Source: Neckera pumila (lineage: Eukaryota; Streptophyta; Bryopsida; Hypnales; Neckeraceae). From it: DNA of 64,000 nt. Location of the stretch: contig OZ018411.1 of assembly GCA_963969595.1 (NCBI GenBank), forward strand, positions 4,776,501 to 4,840,500, given 5' to 3'. The translations under genes and the position numbers were made by a program. The notes under the pieces are model-generated. The model was not told where the DNA came from. It was given only the letters and a program-made list of their open reading frames with translations, and made no database searches. Each line of letters starts with the position of its first letter. The first letter of the stretch is position 1. Shown here piece by piece: positions 1-9,305 of the stretch.

Positions 1-111
1 TGATAACACCAAAGTCACCCATTCCAAATTGTGTCTTTCATTAATTTTGGATTCTTCAACTTGGGTTGTTATGAACTGCTGGTACTCGGAATGCCCAGAT
101 AGATGGCTAGA

Positions 112-785
112 GCAGCCACAGAAGCAAAAGCGACAGAAAATGACACTTCTGATGTGGAGGCCATGCTTTCCGCTGACGAAGAAACTAATGCTTATGAGCG
201 AGTTCTGGCAGTTTGTGAGAATTCTATCACGGAGTACACCAATTTTTTGGAGGTAAGCTGAATACCATTCTAGACCATTAAAGATCGTCCTTCAAGAATC
301 TGTACTGATGATCTCCCAGAGCTGAGTTTTAGTAAAATTGGCCGGGTTTATGATTGTGTTTATTAAGCGCTTGCTTTGTTTGTGCGATCCTTCTCCAGGC
401 GAACGAGGAGTCCGATGACGATACTGATGTAGATGCCAGCGCACGTATCAGCAGAACTCGGATGCTAAAGGAGTTGGCAGTGAAACTTTGTAAAAATGAG
501 CAGCGCATGCTGTTTAGGTTACAATATGTGAGTAGTCTATCCTTTTCCATCTGCAATGAAATGTTTTTCTGTTATTCACAATACTGAGTATGATAATGTG
601 CTGCGAGAGAGTGTTTAACATCCTTCTCTCTTCTGTTGCAATAGATACTGCGAACTGATTTGCGAGGATTGCGAACCTTACCCGGCTCAGAAAGCATGAG
701 TGGGGGTGCCAAGGGGAAGGCAAAACGTGCGAATGGAGGCCTTTTTAACCTGTTTAAGTGGAATATCGACATCCTTGAAAAGTAG
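112..785 (+). CDS. 3' exons of a plus-strand gene, possibly SET-domain/Rubisco-LSMT-like C-terminus (5' end outside window)
   Basis: Three exons join in frame: about 112-252 (donor gtaagc), 399-527 (acceptor ctccag, donor gtgagt) and 645-785 (acceptor gcaatag, stop TAG at 783-785). The left edge of the first exon is uncertain because a TAG lies just upstream in the same frame. The product starts acidic (DVEAMLSADEE) and continues ENSITEYTNFLE, then RTRMLKELAVKLCKNEQRML, and ends LFNLFKWNIDILEK. The segment of basic residues followed by NEQRML resembles the C-terminal helical substrate-binding region of SETD3/SETD6/Rubisco-LSMT-type methyltransferases, which often reads 'R...A..LR..E+RIL'. That resemblance is weak and no SET domain is inside the window. 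That these are real coding exons is well supported by phase and splice sites; the family name is inference. Confidence 0.5.
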
Positions 786-1633
786 GTTTTGGGGTTATTG
801 GAATCAGAGGATCGATCAAGCACTAAAAAGAGGAATAGACGCAAGCCCTTATTTCATAACACGTTAAATAGTGACACAACAGAGTCATGTGAGGTACAGT
901 TCACATGACTCTTATGACATGGTTTGGATCTATCTTTCTCCCCTTTGACGATGCAATGTTGAAATCTCACAGATTCTGACACTTCCGAGTGTCAATGAAT
1001 GTCAATGGAATGTCTACATGAGCACGTATTTTTAGTCATATCTGCAGTAACGCTGCGCTGGCTAATCTTCACCTTTGAAGGACTATTTTGTGTAACATCA
1101 AGCCATAAGTAAATGCCCTCGTTGAATTCAACAAGTTAATACATGCAACTGGGACGATATTGCACTCTTGTAATTAGCCGCTGTTGCGAGCTTTCCTTCT
1201 GGTATGAAGGGTCAATTATAATGTCAAGTTCGGGGATGAACAGTTTCTGTGCAGATTGCTATCAACTGTGAGTTCAAAATGGATCCTGATGGCCCGAGAA
1301 TTAACGTGCAGTCATTGGAAGCTGTTTCAAGAAACTGCGGGCTAGGGTTCGCTGTTCTTCTCTAAAGTCCAGCCTTGAAACTTGGTGCTTCTAGTGTCGG
1401 TGATGTAACTTCTCTCTCTCTCTGTACGCCTCAGCATACCTGCACAGGCAAACATGTCATGTATTAAGGTCCCGCACCAGAACTTCTTCTTTGATATTAG
1501 TGACCCCTCTTGTCTTTCAAGCCCAGGAAACAACGTTAAATCTCCAAAATTGATTGCCGATCATGAAGAGCAATTCAATCGAGAGTCAGAAACGCCTGCA
1601 TGGAGCCTGTCAGCCAGCAGCAGCACCGCAAAA
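786..1633. other. Intergenic region between the first gene and QCR8
   Basis: Apart from the hairpin at 882-911 and a short TCTCTC run near 1410-1422, I see no gene. Open frames at 1454-1741 and 1554-1832 (plus) have no recognisable domain and overlap the proposed second exon of the minus-strand QCR8 gene, so they are not annotated. Confidence 0.5.
882..911. repeat. Perfect 11-bp inverted repeat (hairpin) in 3' flank
   Basis: GAGTCATGTGA at 882-892 and TCACATGACTC at 901-911 are exact reverse complements separated by an 8-base loop. It lies about 100 bp after the stop codon of the first gene, so it could fold in a 3' UTR. No known element is recognised. Confidence 0.7.
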
Positions 1634-2047
1634 TCAGGCAAGCAAACTAATAACATTCTTGAAGGCGTTCCTTTCGTCCTTGGCCACCTCTCTTATATGC
1701 TTCCTCCAAATACTGTGCTTGCTTTCAAGATTTACCAATGATAAATTGTTTGAGAGGCTTGCAGTGAAGAGCATTCCAGGCGTCAAGGCCTATACTTGGA
1801 TTCAGAGGTACCCCACTACATCTCTTTTATGAGGAGGCAAGAAAGGAAGAAAGAATGAAAGAGAGAAACCCACTCACCCATAGCTGCCGAAGACAGGTAC
1901 CAGCAACCAGAGAGCAGAGACCCAGTTGTCGTTGAAGCGCTTCTTGGTCTTATAGCTGAAGTCGTGGAGGATGCCGCGCCATATGTACTGGTGGCACGGC
2001 GACAGCGAGTAGGTGACTTCTTTCAAGCGCACCGGCACCTTCCCCAT
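1634..2047 (-). CDS. QCR8: Cytochrome b-c1 complex subunit 8 (QCR8/UQCRQ)
   Basis: This small subunit of mitochondrial complex III sits in the inner membrane next to cytochrome b. Exon 1 is 1878-2047 on the minus strand and starts MGKVPVRLKEVTYSLSP. It continues with NDNWVSALWLLVPVFGSYG, matching the plant QCR8 pattern (MGK-PV-LK-V-Y-LSP, then NW-SA--L--PV-G-Y, the single membrane helix). I chose ATG 2047 because it begins the conserved MGK. An in-frame alanine-rich extension upstream, encoded by a GCT/CTG repeat at about 2058-2085, probably belongs to the 5' UTR. Exon 1 ends at donor GTGAGT. Exon 2 (1634-1712, acceptor cacag) keeps frame and gives IWRKHIREVAKDERNAF before a TGA. It is a weaker match to the usual tail and is the uncertain part. 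The total, about 82 aa, is slightly longer than the usual 72. Confidence 0.72.
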
Positions 2048-2651
2048 CGCCCACGGGTCTGCTGCGGCTGCTGCTGCTGCTGCTTTCGCACAGGTGAAGA
2101 AGAGCGTGGGAGCTTTCAAGCTTCAGCAGGAAGGGGTGGTGGAATAGACAAGGCAAACTGCAAGAAGAGTTGCTGCGTCGATGAGGAGCTCCAGGGACAT
2201 AACATACAATGGACGAGAAGAAAGAAAGAAGATGGCCAGATGGGTGCAGACGGTGCAGTGGTTTGTTGAGAGGAATTGTCGAAGCGCTGCCTGCTGCCAC
2301 TTGGGCCTGGCCGTTATGCTCCTCTGGCCGTTTGCCCTTCCCGGTCTCGGGACTCAGTCCTCTGACGTGGCTTCCACCCAAACGGAGCGTTACTTTAGAT
2401 TAAGGTAGACACACCCATTCCCGTCCCTTTAAGAACTCCTCCCTCATGTACCAAATTCCTAATGGTGCATGTTTTCTTTCTAGAATGTACCCCATTGGTA
2501 TGTGATGATTGAATTGGATGTACGGGTGGGAATGGATGCATTCACCTTATAGTGTTTTTTTATTTCATTTCATTTCACAGGGAGCAAAAGTGTTGTTGCT
2601 TCTCACTAGCGGCAAGTGTGAGGAATTTTGAATTACATGACCAAGCTCACC

Positions 2652-2711
2652 AGCTTTGGTGCAAGCTTTGAGGGTTTTGGCAGCTTTGGTGCATGCTTTG
2701 AGGGTTTTGGT
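2652..2711. repeat. 30-bp unit duplicated in tandem
   Basis: Two adjacent copies (2652-2681 and 2682-2711) begin AGCTTTGGTGCAAGC and AGCTTTGGTGCATGC and end GAGGGTTTTGG. They differ at very few positions. The rest of 2410-3020 shows no gene or recognised repeat. Confidence 0.8.
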
Positions 2712-3027
2712 AGTTTATAGTGAAAAGCAACGTCATTTTTGTAGTGTTTACTACAATTTTGGAGTGATTTTGGTAAAACATTGTTATAAAACTTTAGGGG
2801 TGAATACATGATTTTTGTGGTGATATATTGCACTTTTTCACATAATGAAACTTGTGTATTAGTGTCTCTCTAAATATTCTTTAGTAAAATGAAGACAATG
2901 AAGGACTTGTTGTTCCCTCAATAAAAAAGTTCAAAGCGGTCTTCTACAGAAAAACATCACATATTTTTCAGAAATAGTCACTTTTTCTTGTAAACTATAA
3001 AGTTGAAGAAAACTAGTTAAAACCCGG

Positions 3028-3505
3028 GCAGGCCAAGTGATTACAATGTGATCACGTTGAATTTGTCTTGCAACTGACAGCTTTGCGCGTCTTGATCTCA
3101 ACTAACTGAGCAGGCCAAGTGATTACAATGTGATCACGTTGAATTTGTCTTGCAACTGACAGCTTTGCGTGTCTTGATCTCAACTAACCGGGCAGGCCAA
3201 GTGATTACAATGTGATCATGTTGAATTTGTCTTACAACTGACAGCTTTGTGCGTCTTGATCTCAACTAACCGGGCAGGCCAAGTGATTACAATGTGATCA
3301 CGTTGAATTTGTCTTGCAATTGACAGCTTTGTGCGTCTTGATCTCAACTAAACACCTATGAGATTTCCTCGGCCGAGAGGCTAATGCCCTAGGCTCTTGA
3401 ATGCCTTGCATTTTTGAATTTTTTTACGCTATGATTTTCAAAGCCCATCCACTTTATGAAACCATCGGGCAAGCAAAGTAAGTACAATGTGATCACGTTG
3501 CGGCG
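3028..3505 (+). repeat. Tandem array: four 82-bp units plus the missing part of a 195-bp parent unit
   Basis: The word GCAGGCCAAGTGATTACAA recurs at 3028, 3110, 3192 and 3274, exactly 82 bp apart. After the last unit (about 3350-3470) comes a stretch beginning AACACCTATGAGATTTCCTC and ending in CACTTTATGAAACC. In the reverse orientation this is the extra part of the 195-bp unit seen at 33642-34268. The 82-bp unit is therefore the 195-bp unit with about 113 bp removed. Each unit carries the near-palindrome AATGTGATCACGTT. A further GTACAATGTGATCACGTTG is at 3482-3500. Confidence 0.9.
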
Positions 3506-3599
3506 GGTTGTTTGATGTATGCCATAGTAGCCACAAGGCCCGATTTGACATTTCCGGTGAGTGTTGTGAGTCTTATAAGTGAATATAGTTGGCTCTTAA

Positions 3600-4920
3600 T
3601 ATTATAAGTGAATAATAGTTGAGTACCAACAGCCAGGGTTAGATCTTCCGGATCCCGCTGCCGGGAAGCGGAGCAAGAATCTGACAGAAGTCTTCAACCA
3701 ATTGCCTGCGGAATCCAAGAGTCCTACGCTGGGTAGGGGAGTTGCCGAGTAGGTAGGTAGGAATGTAATTTTTGTAAGATAGTTAGGACCGGGTTGAATG
3801 TTGATCTGGTTTGGCCGGTTAGGATCGGACCCAGAAGTCCTGCGCGGATTTCCGGGGGCCTTTTTGCCTTTGCAAATCAAGTTGTATAGAAGTCAACCCC
3901 TGCTTGGAAGCTGTGAGTCTTTTAACCCAAATTTTGTGTGTGTCTTCTCTTGGCTTCTTGTTGCGTGTCTCTCCCGTGTGTGGCAGGGTTGTGTGGTGAG
4001 GAGTTAGGAAGGCGCATGTTGGTTCGGGTGTGATTTCTCCCTTTGGTGTTCTTGTTTTGATCTTATGTGCAAGTGAGCGGGTTGTGAAAGAGTTGGGAGT
4101 GGATTTCAGTTCCTCAGCACTTCTAAAGTTTAGGTTTCTGGGCGAGACAGCTGTTGTTAGGCTAGGCGGATGAACCAAAATGTGGATGGGCGGAATTGAT
4201 AGTTTGTGGTAGACAATGAACGTAGAATAGCGTTCTTTTTTTCTTTGGTGGTTGACTTGAGAGTTCATTTTGCATTATATATTTCTTGTCTTTGCTCTAT
4301 CTTTCATCACAAGTTTAAGGGTGAATTCTTCCAGGTTTAAGGGCGAGTCTTGCGGGCAAACCTCTGCGGCTTTATTGTGATATTCAATAAGCTTTGAGTG
4401 CTCTTCTTTCTATTCTGCAACTTAAGGTTAGCAATTTAGTTAGCTTTAGGGTTAGCAATTCAGTCTGCGACTTCAATTTAGAATTCCGTGAGCTTGAAGT
4501 GCTCTTCTTTCCATTCTGCAGCTTTTGTCAACTTTAGGTTAGGATTTTAGTCACCTTCAAGGTTAGCAATTCAATCACCTTCAACGTTAGCGATTCATTC
4601 TGTGTCTTGTCTTTGGGATTCTATAAGCTTCTAGTGCTCTTCTTTTCCATTCTGCAACTTCAATTTAGTCAGCTTTAAGGTAGCGATTCAGTCAGCTTTA
4701 GGGTTAGCGATTTAGACATGCTTACATGCTTATGACTGGAATTGTATAGGGTTCTGGGACAAGTATCAAGTCATGGCAACTACAATGAAGATCTGGACAA
4801 TGGAGTCCGATTTTGGTATTCCAAGCTTTTACAGCAAGGTCAAAGTTTTTGCAGACGACACCTATGCATCACTTAGGCTGCATGGCAAATGGTAGATTGA
4901 ATTTTTTTTCAAATATATAA
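3600..4920. repeat. LTR/leader-like segment with internal reiterated motifs, unpaired part of left arm
   Basis: There is no gene here. This 1.3-kb segment has no counterpart at the mirror position of the right arm and looks like an insertion, or a related but diverged leader. From 4385 to 4712 a phrase containing GTGCTCTTCTTTCCATTCTGC appears three times (near 4399, 4500 and 4637), separated by runs of GTTAGCGATTCAGTCAGCTTT-like text. Near its start (3628-3660) the words AGCCAGGGTTAGATCTTCCGG match the inverted right flank near 34323-34345. Function is unknown. Confidence 0.5.
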
Positions 4921-4924
4921 GTGT

Positions 4925-6400
4925 ATCAAAAATCCGAATTGGTATGGAATCCGGATTGGTACGGAATCCGGAATCTGAATCCATCACTAATCTGGAATCT
5001 GGATTAGTAATTCAGATTGGTATAGAATCTAGATGGAATCCGAATTTGGCAACTGGGAGAGTTCCGAATGAAGGGAACCTTGTTGAAGATAAGTTTGGAG
5101 TCCGGAAAAGTTTCCAGTTGATCGGATGGGAGCCCTGACTAATCTAGTTAGTACCCATTCAAAAGACTTCACCAACATGCAGCAACCTTCGCCAAGGCGG
5201 GAGCAGTGCGAAGAAGGCGCGAAAGGCAAAGTAGTTAGTTAGGTTGTTTTTAATTAGGATTTGAATTTGAATCCGGAATGGATTTTCTATGCATGGGGCT
5301 TGGATTCCGGATTCCGGATTTCTAGAAAATCCGGGTTTTTAGGAATTCCGGATCTTTAGGAAATCCGGATTGTTAGGAATAGTTGAGCTGTAGACTCTCC
5401 GGATATCCCGGGGTGTTCTCTGATTGGTTGCCTGGATTTCCGAGGTGCTTTTTGGCTTTTAGACATTGACTTTTGGTTGGTTTTAAGGGCTGGCAAGTTA
5501 GTTGCCCTCTCATTCTCTCCAAGCGGATTTTTATTTGTATTCCATTCCTTTCTTTAATCTAAGTGCTGAGTGGGCTTTTGGATTTTTATCTTTATGTTTA
5601 AGAGTAAGTCTGAATGTTTGCGGATGTGCTGGAGTGTGAGGGGAAGACGGATGAGGAGGAATCCGGATCTGGAATAATTGGTTCCGTTTGAAAGGTGCGT
5701 TTGGAACAAGGGTTAGATTTTTGATTGAGTGACAGTGCACTTGAGCCTTTAAACTACTGAGATAGTAACCCGGTTGATTGAGTAGCGGAAGCGAGTCCGG
5801 CTGTCAACCCGTGCGGAGGTAAGCGCCCGCCAAGAGAAAGTCGCCACTCTCCTGGAAGGTCTGCCAACCTCAAAATGGTCTAGCGTTGTACAAACAACCC
5901 CTGATAGGTTCCGGAACCCTGAGATATGTCATTGTAGTAAGGAGTGGATCGAGTCCTGAGTGATCTGCTTTCCGGATCGAGTGTCTAGAGAGTTGTGAGG
6001 ACCCGGATCTTATTTCTTCACTGCAACATCTTGAATACTTGGGTGTTTGTTTATGTTTGTCATGTTTAGTAGAGTGAAAAACCAGAGTGGTGAGTTCCTA
6101 CCCCTCGAAAGAGCAAAGCGTACCCTCTGAGAGTGAAACAGAGGATGAAGAATCCATCTTGAGTGGAAGACAAAACTGGATTTCGGGCGGAGCCGAATTC
6201 GGATTGGATTCCGGATAGTAAGAATTTCCGGAAACGAGTAAATGGGTGATTGGATTGAGGAGAAGAAAGAATCTGGATACTTGAAACATGCGACATCACC
6301 TTGGAATTCCCTGGGATGATAACTCGTGTCATTTTAGCACAACAGTGTGGCTAAAGATACTTACGCCTAGATTGTGCGTACGACAAATTGAACCCTAAAA
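4925..6400 (+). repeat. Left arm of a large inverted repeat
   Basis: Read forward, this segment matches, on the opposite strand, 33440 down to 32414 and then 9084 down to 8705. Landmarks in order: CCGGATT-rich sequence; TGAAGGGAACCTTGTTGAAGA; GATCGGATGGGAGCCCTGAC; CACCAACATGCAGCAACCTTC; GCTGTCAACCCGTGC, then AGGTAAGCGCCCGCC; and at the inner end CACAACAGTGTGGCTAAAGA, then ACTTACGCCTAGATTG. Identity is high but imperfect, so the arms have diverged. The right arm is interrupted by the CACTA element exactly where this arm is continuous (about 6030-6050). No coding frame is convincing. The text resembles an LTR-retrotransposon leader more than a protein gene. Confidence 0.85.
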
Positions 6401-7039
6401 TAATATTTTGATTACTTGTATTTTAGAAGACAAAAGTTTTATCGTAGAAATGGCAATGAGACATGGAAGAGATCACATAGGAAAAGAAAATGCAACAGCA
6501 TCACTTATCATGGATTGAAAGATTATATTGTTGAACCCGTAAAAGACCATTACACTGAAAGTGGTAAATAGTGTTGGCAATTCTAATTAACCCATTTAAC
6601 ATTAACTGTGATTTGCAAGTCAAAAAACTAATGTTTTAAGGGAAGGATGGCAGAATTTGAGGTTTCCAGGGAAGCGCCAGAGCTTGACAGCAAGAGTTAA
6701 GTGATCCAACACTATACACACATAAGTTGGCAAATTCTATTGGGGATTAAAAAGCAGAGAACAATATTAATTATCAACCAACCGTATTTACCAATTTTAG
6801 TGTAGTCCCCTTAGTGCACAATTTGGATCCAGAGTAGGTCCCTAATGTCTCAATTTGTAGTGAATATTTCTAATTTTTTTTGAGAATATATAGTTTCATT
6901 TGTGAGAGCAAAGTGGATATATACATTTAATTTCAATTGGTGCTTGGAAAAAAAAGGTATGGTACAATAAGCCAAAGTCCAGTTATGGCGGGCAATATAA
7001 GAAATTCACATAAAGTAAATTTAAAATTTTCTGAATTTG
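6401..7039. other. AT-rich spacer inside the inverted-repeat element
   Basis: This lies between the inner end of the left arm and the decayed transposase. I see no open frame, RNA gene or repeat that I can name. Confidence 0.5.
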
Positions 7040-8021
7040 TTTTCTAGAAGATTACGTTTTTGTCTACATGGAAGCTTTCAATGCATTGCATTTGGATTAA
7101 ATATGAGGAAGTGTCGCAGCACAGGGTAATCAATATTGTGAAAGAGCTCGGCAATGAAGTTTTCATGGTAATCGTGAAAGTCTGGAGCAATATTTGCATT
7201 CCGAACAAACTCTGGAATTGACTTCTAGACGTCGATGTTGTCAACTGGTCTCCCATATACAGTAGTCCTTCTCACTTTCCCTCTCACTGGCCAAATCAAG
7301 ACACTATCTTGAACTAGACGAGCTTCAAGCTTATTATCTAGTGCATAAACAACAAATGCTTCGAAAATCACCAACATGGGTTTCCTACCTTACTCATTCA
7401 CAACCCCCTTTGTTAGAACCCAAGTTTGTCGACTGTGATGATCCAAGTGGCAGTATGACTTGTCAAAAAATACCTCAGGGAATATAGGCAACTTGTTAGC
7501 ATTCAAGTTGTTCAATTGCAATTCAACATAAGTATTGCGATAGTCAATCACACCTTGAGAATCATGAAGAATGTTCCTCCTGTTTCCTTTTCCGTAATGA
7601 AAACCCATCATCTTCAAGTATCGGTGCAGGTCCAAACATTGAGATTAATGTCCTCCTTTTGCAACTCATTCACTAGTAGCTTTGCATGAATGGGGTGGCC
7701 GGACTTGTTCCCATCAATCACCAATTCACGAACTCTTTGCACCAGTTGGAGGTCCAATTCTAACTTACGACGCCCAACAACTTTTTGTACTGGCGCCTCA
7801 TCATCGTTGAAGAGACAAATTGCTTCCTGTGCCACGTTCTCACCATTTCTTGTAATTGCAGCAAGACGCTTGCGGGAGTTCAACTTCTTCCGTTCAGTGG
7901 CAAGCGCTTCAACTCCAATAAGGTGTCTGTGCACGTTAATAAAAATGTGGAATTTGTTTGGTGTAGTTGGTGCAGATGTGCGTCTAGGTGCAAGCATAGT
8001 CATCATATGGAGGTAAAGCAA
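7040..8021 (-). pseudogene. Decayed Tc1/mariner-like DDE transposase fragment
   Basis: Minus-strand frames give, in order, a helix-turn-helix-like region (LVQRVRELVIDGNKSGHPIH, then AKLLVNELQ), the linker RYLKMMGFHYGKGNRRNILH, the first catalytic motif LPIFPEVFFDKSYCHLDHHS, and a region QDSVLIWP followed by FHDYHENFIAELFHN. This order fits eukaryotic Tc1/mariner-type transposases, in which a D sits in 'DESY' (here DKSY). The gene is broken: a one-base frame change lies near 7630 between the helix-turn-helix and RYLKMMGF, and in-frame stops follow VVNE and NIDV. The later catalytic acidic residues are missing. It sits between inverted arms, as a transposase would, but also next to an unrelated integrase fragment, so ownership of the arms is unproven. 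Confidence 0.65.
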
Positions 8022-8184
8022 AGCTTAACAAAAAACTCAAAATCAAAGCTTTCAAATGCAAAAAATTTCAACAAAAATGGCTCAGAAATTAGGATATTGT
8101 CTACAGCTGAAGTGGTTGGGCGATAAGGAGGAAAAGTCCGTCAATGGAGGGCGATAAGGGTTCTGCTTGTCTTGACTTGTAAGC

Positions 8185-8520
8185 CATTTTGCCATGGAAC
8201 GCACAGTAAATTGTATTCAAGAGGTATACCACTAGATTGGAATGGTGTATGACATCATGAATTTCATCAAAGCTTGTGAGACTTGCCAAGTGAAGCGCAA
8301 CTACAACAATGAAGTCATCCGCCATACACTGACTAACACCCCAATCACAAAGCCTTTTTTCAAAGTTGGAATAGATTCCATGGGACCACTGTTGACGACC
8401 ACATAAGATCCCAAATATGTTGTTGTAGCAATTGACTATTTTACAAAGTGGATTGAGTTGATGCCCTTCATTTCCAAGGATTGTGAGAACATTGCGTAGG
8501 TTTTTTAATATGAAATCATG
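8185..8520 (+). pseudogene. Ty3/gypsy integrase fragment (zinc-binding plus core domain start)
   Basis: One plus-strand frame gives HFAMERTVNCIQEVYH, a stop in place of the usual Trp, then GMVYDIMNFIKACETCQVKR. This is the H2C2 zinc-binding domain of retroviral-type integrases. It continues with FFKVGIDSMGPL and YVVVAIDYFTKWIELMPF, the first two catalytic aspartates of the core. Three in-frame stops are present: TAG at the YHWIG position, TAA after LLTTT, and TAG after ENIA at 8497-8499. The coding match ends at about 8520, where right-arm repeat sequence begins. It is on the opposite strand to the neighbouring Tc1-like remnant. This is a dead fragment of a longer pol gene. Confidence 0.85.
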
Positions 8521-9084
8521 GTGAGGCCTACAAATTCAACGTGATCACATTGTAATCACTTGGCCTGCCCGGTGGTTTCATAAAGTGGATGGGCTTTGAA
8601 ATTCATAGCGTGAAAAAACTCAAAAACGCAAGACATTCAAGAGCCAAGGGCAATACCCTCTCGGCCGAAGAAATCTCATAGGTGTTTAGTTGAGATCAAG
8701 ATTGTCGTACACGCAATCTAGGCGTAAGTATCTTTAGCCACACTGTTGTGCTAAAATGACACGAGTTATCGTCCTAGGGAATTCCAGATGTTGTTGCAAA
8801 CTAAGGATATCCAGATCTCTTCCAAAACACACCCAAGCAATCCGTCTCAACGATTTGCTCTCTTCAGGTTGCTATTACTTTCCGGAATCCAATCCGGAAT
8901 CCTTCCTTGTTCGGATTTTGGTTTTGTCTAGTCACACTCTGGTTTTCTGTACCCTTGTTTTACCGTCAGGGGGTCCACTGTTGGTCTTTTAGAGGGGTAG
9001 GGACTTACCACTTGTAGTTCAAACACTCTCTCCACTAATATTTTAAACAAACACACACAATCCAAACAGAGTTTATAATAGAGA
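8521..9084 (-). repeat. Right arm of inverted repeat, inner part (left of the CACTA insertion)
   Basis: 8521-8703 is one nearly complete copy of the 195-bp unit, in the orientation of the 33642-34268 array. 8705-9084 is the reverse complement of about 6050-6400 of the left arm, for example CAATCTAGGCGTAAGTATCT and AGCCACACTGTTGTGCTAAA. The arm stops abruptly at the AGA that precedes the CACTA terminus and resumes after AGA at 32414-32416. Confidence 0.88.
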
Positions 9085-9162
9085 CACTAGTAGAAAATTC
9101 AGTGCCCAAATCAACAAAAAAATAACAGAAAACTGTTGATTTTTTTTGTTGATTTGGACATG
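9085..9162. repeat. CACTA left terminus: TIR plus subterminal hairpin
   Basis: The TIR covers 9085-9120. The inner part of the TIR (GTGCCCAAATCAACAAAAA) is repeated in inverted form at about 9140-9162 (TTTTTTTTGTTGATTTGGAC), so the end itself can fold back. Confidence 0.85.
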
Positions 9163-9221
9163 TTGATTATAGTACTTTTGTACACAAGAATGTTGATTTT
9201 TTAACAATTAAAGGTTAATGA

Positions 9222-9305
9222 GTAACAAAAAAATGTTATTTTCAAAACACAAAAGTGTTGATCATGTACCAAAAAATGTTATTTTGAGAACACAAAAGTG
9301 TTGAT
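9222..9305. repeat. Subterminal direct repeats of the CACTA element
   Basis: Two copies, at 9222-9262 and 9266-9305, share AAAAAATGTTATTTT and ACACAAAAGTGTTGAT. TGTTGAT-type words also recur in the preceding 100 bp. Subterminal repeats of this kind are the usual binding sites of the accessory CACTA protein; binding here is inferred. Confidence 0.65.

Noticed and set aside
1950..2381. Minus-strand 143-codon open frame upstream of and overlapping QCR8
   Set aside because: It overlaps QCR8 exon 1 in a different frame, and its Ser-rich stretch comes from the GCT/CTG repeat. No domain is present.
3028..3355. Regular 82-bp spacing suggested a CRISPR-like array
   Set aside because: Repeats are contiguous with no variable spacers and the genome is a plant; it is a tandem satellite-like array.
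6066..6332. Minus-strand 88-codon frame in the left arm
   Set aside because: Lies in non-coding repeat arm sequence, and the homologous right arm does not keep the frame.
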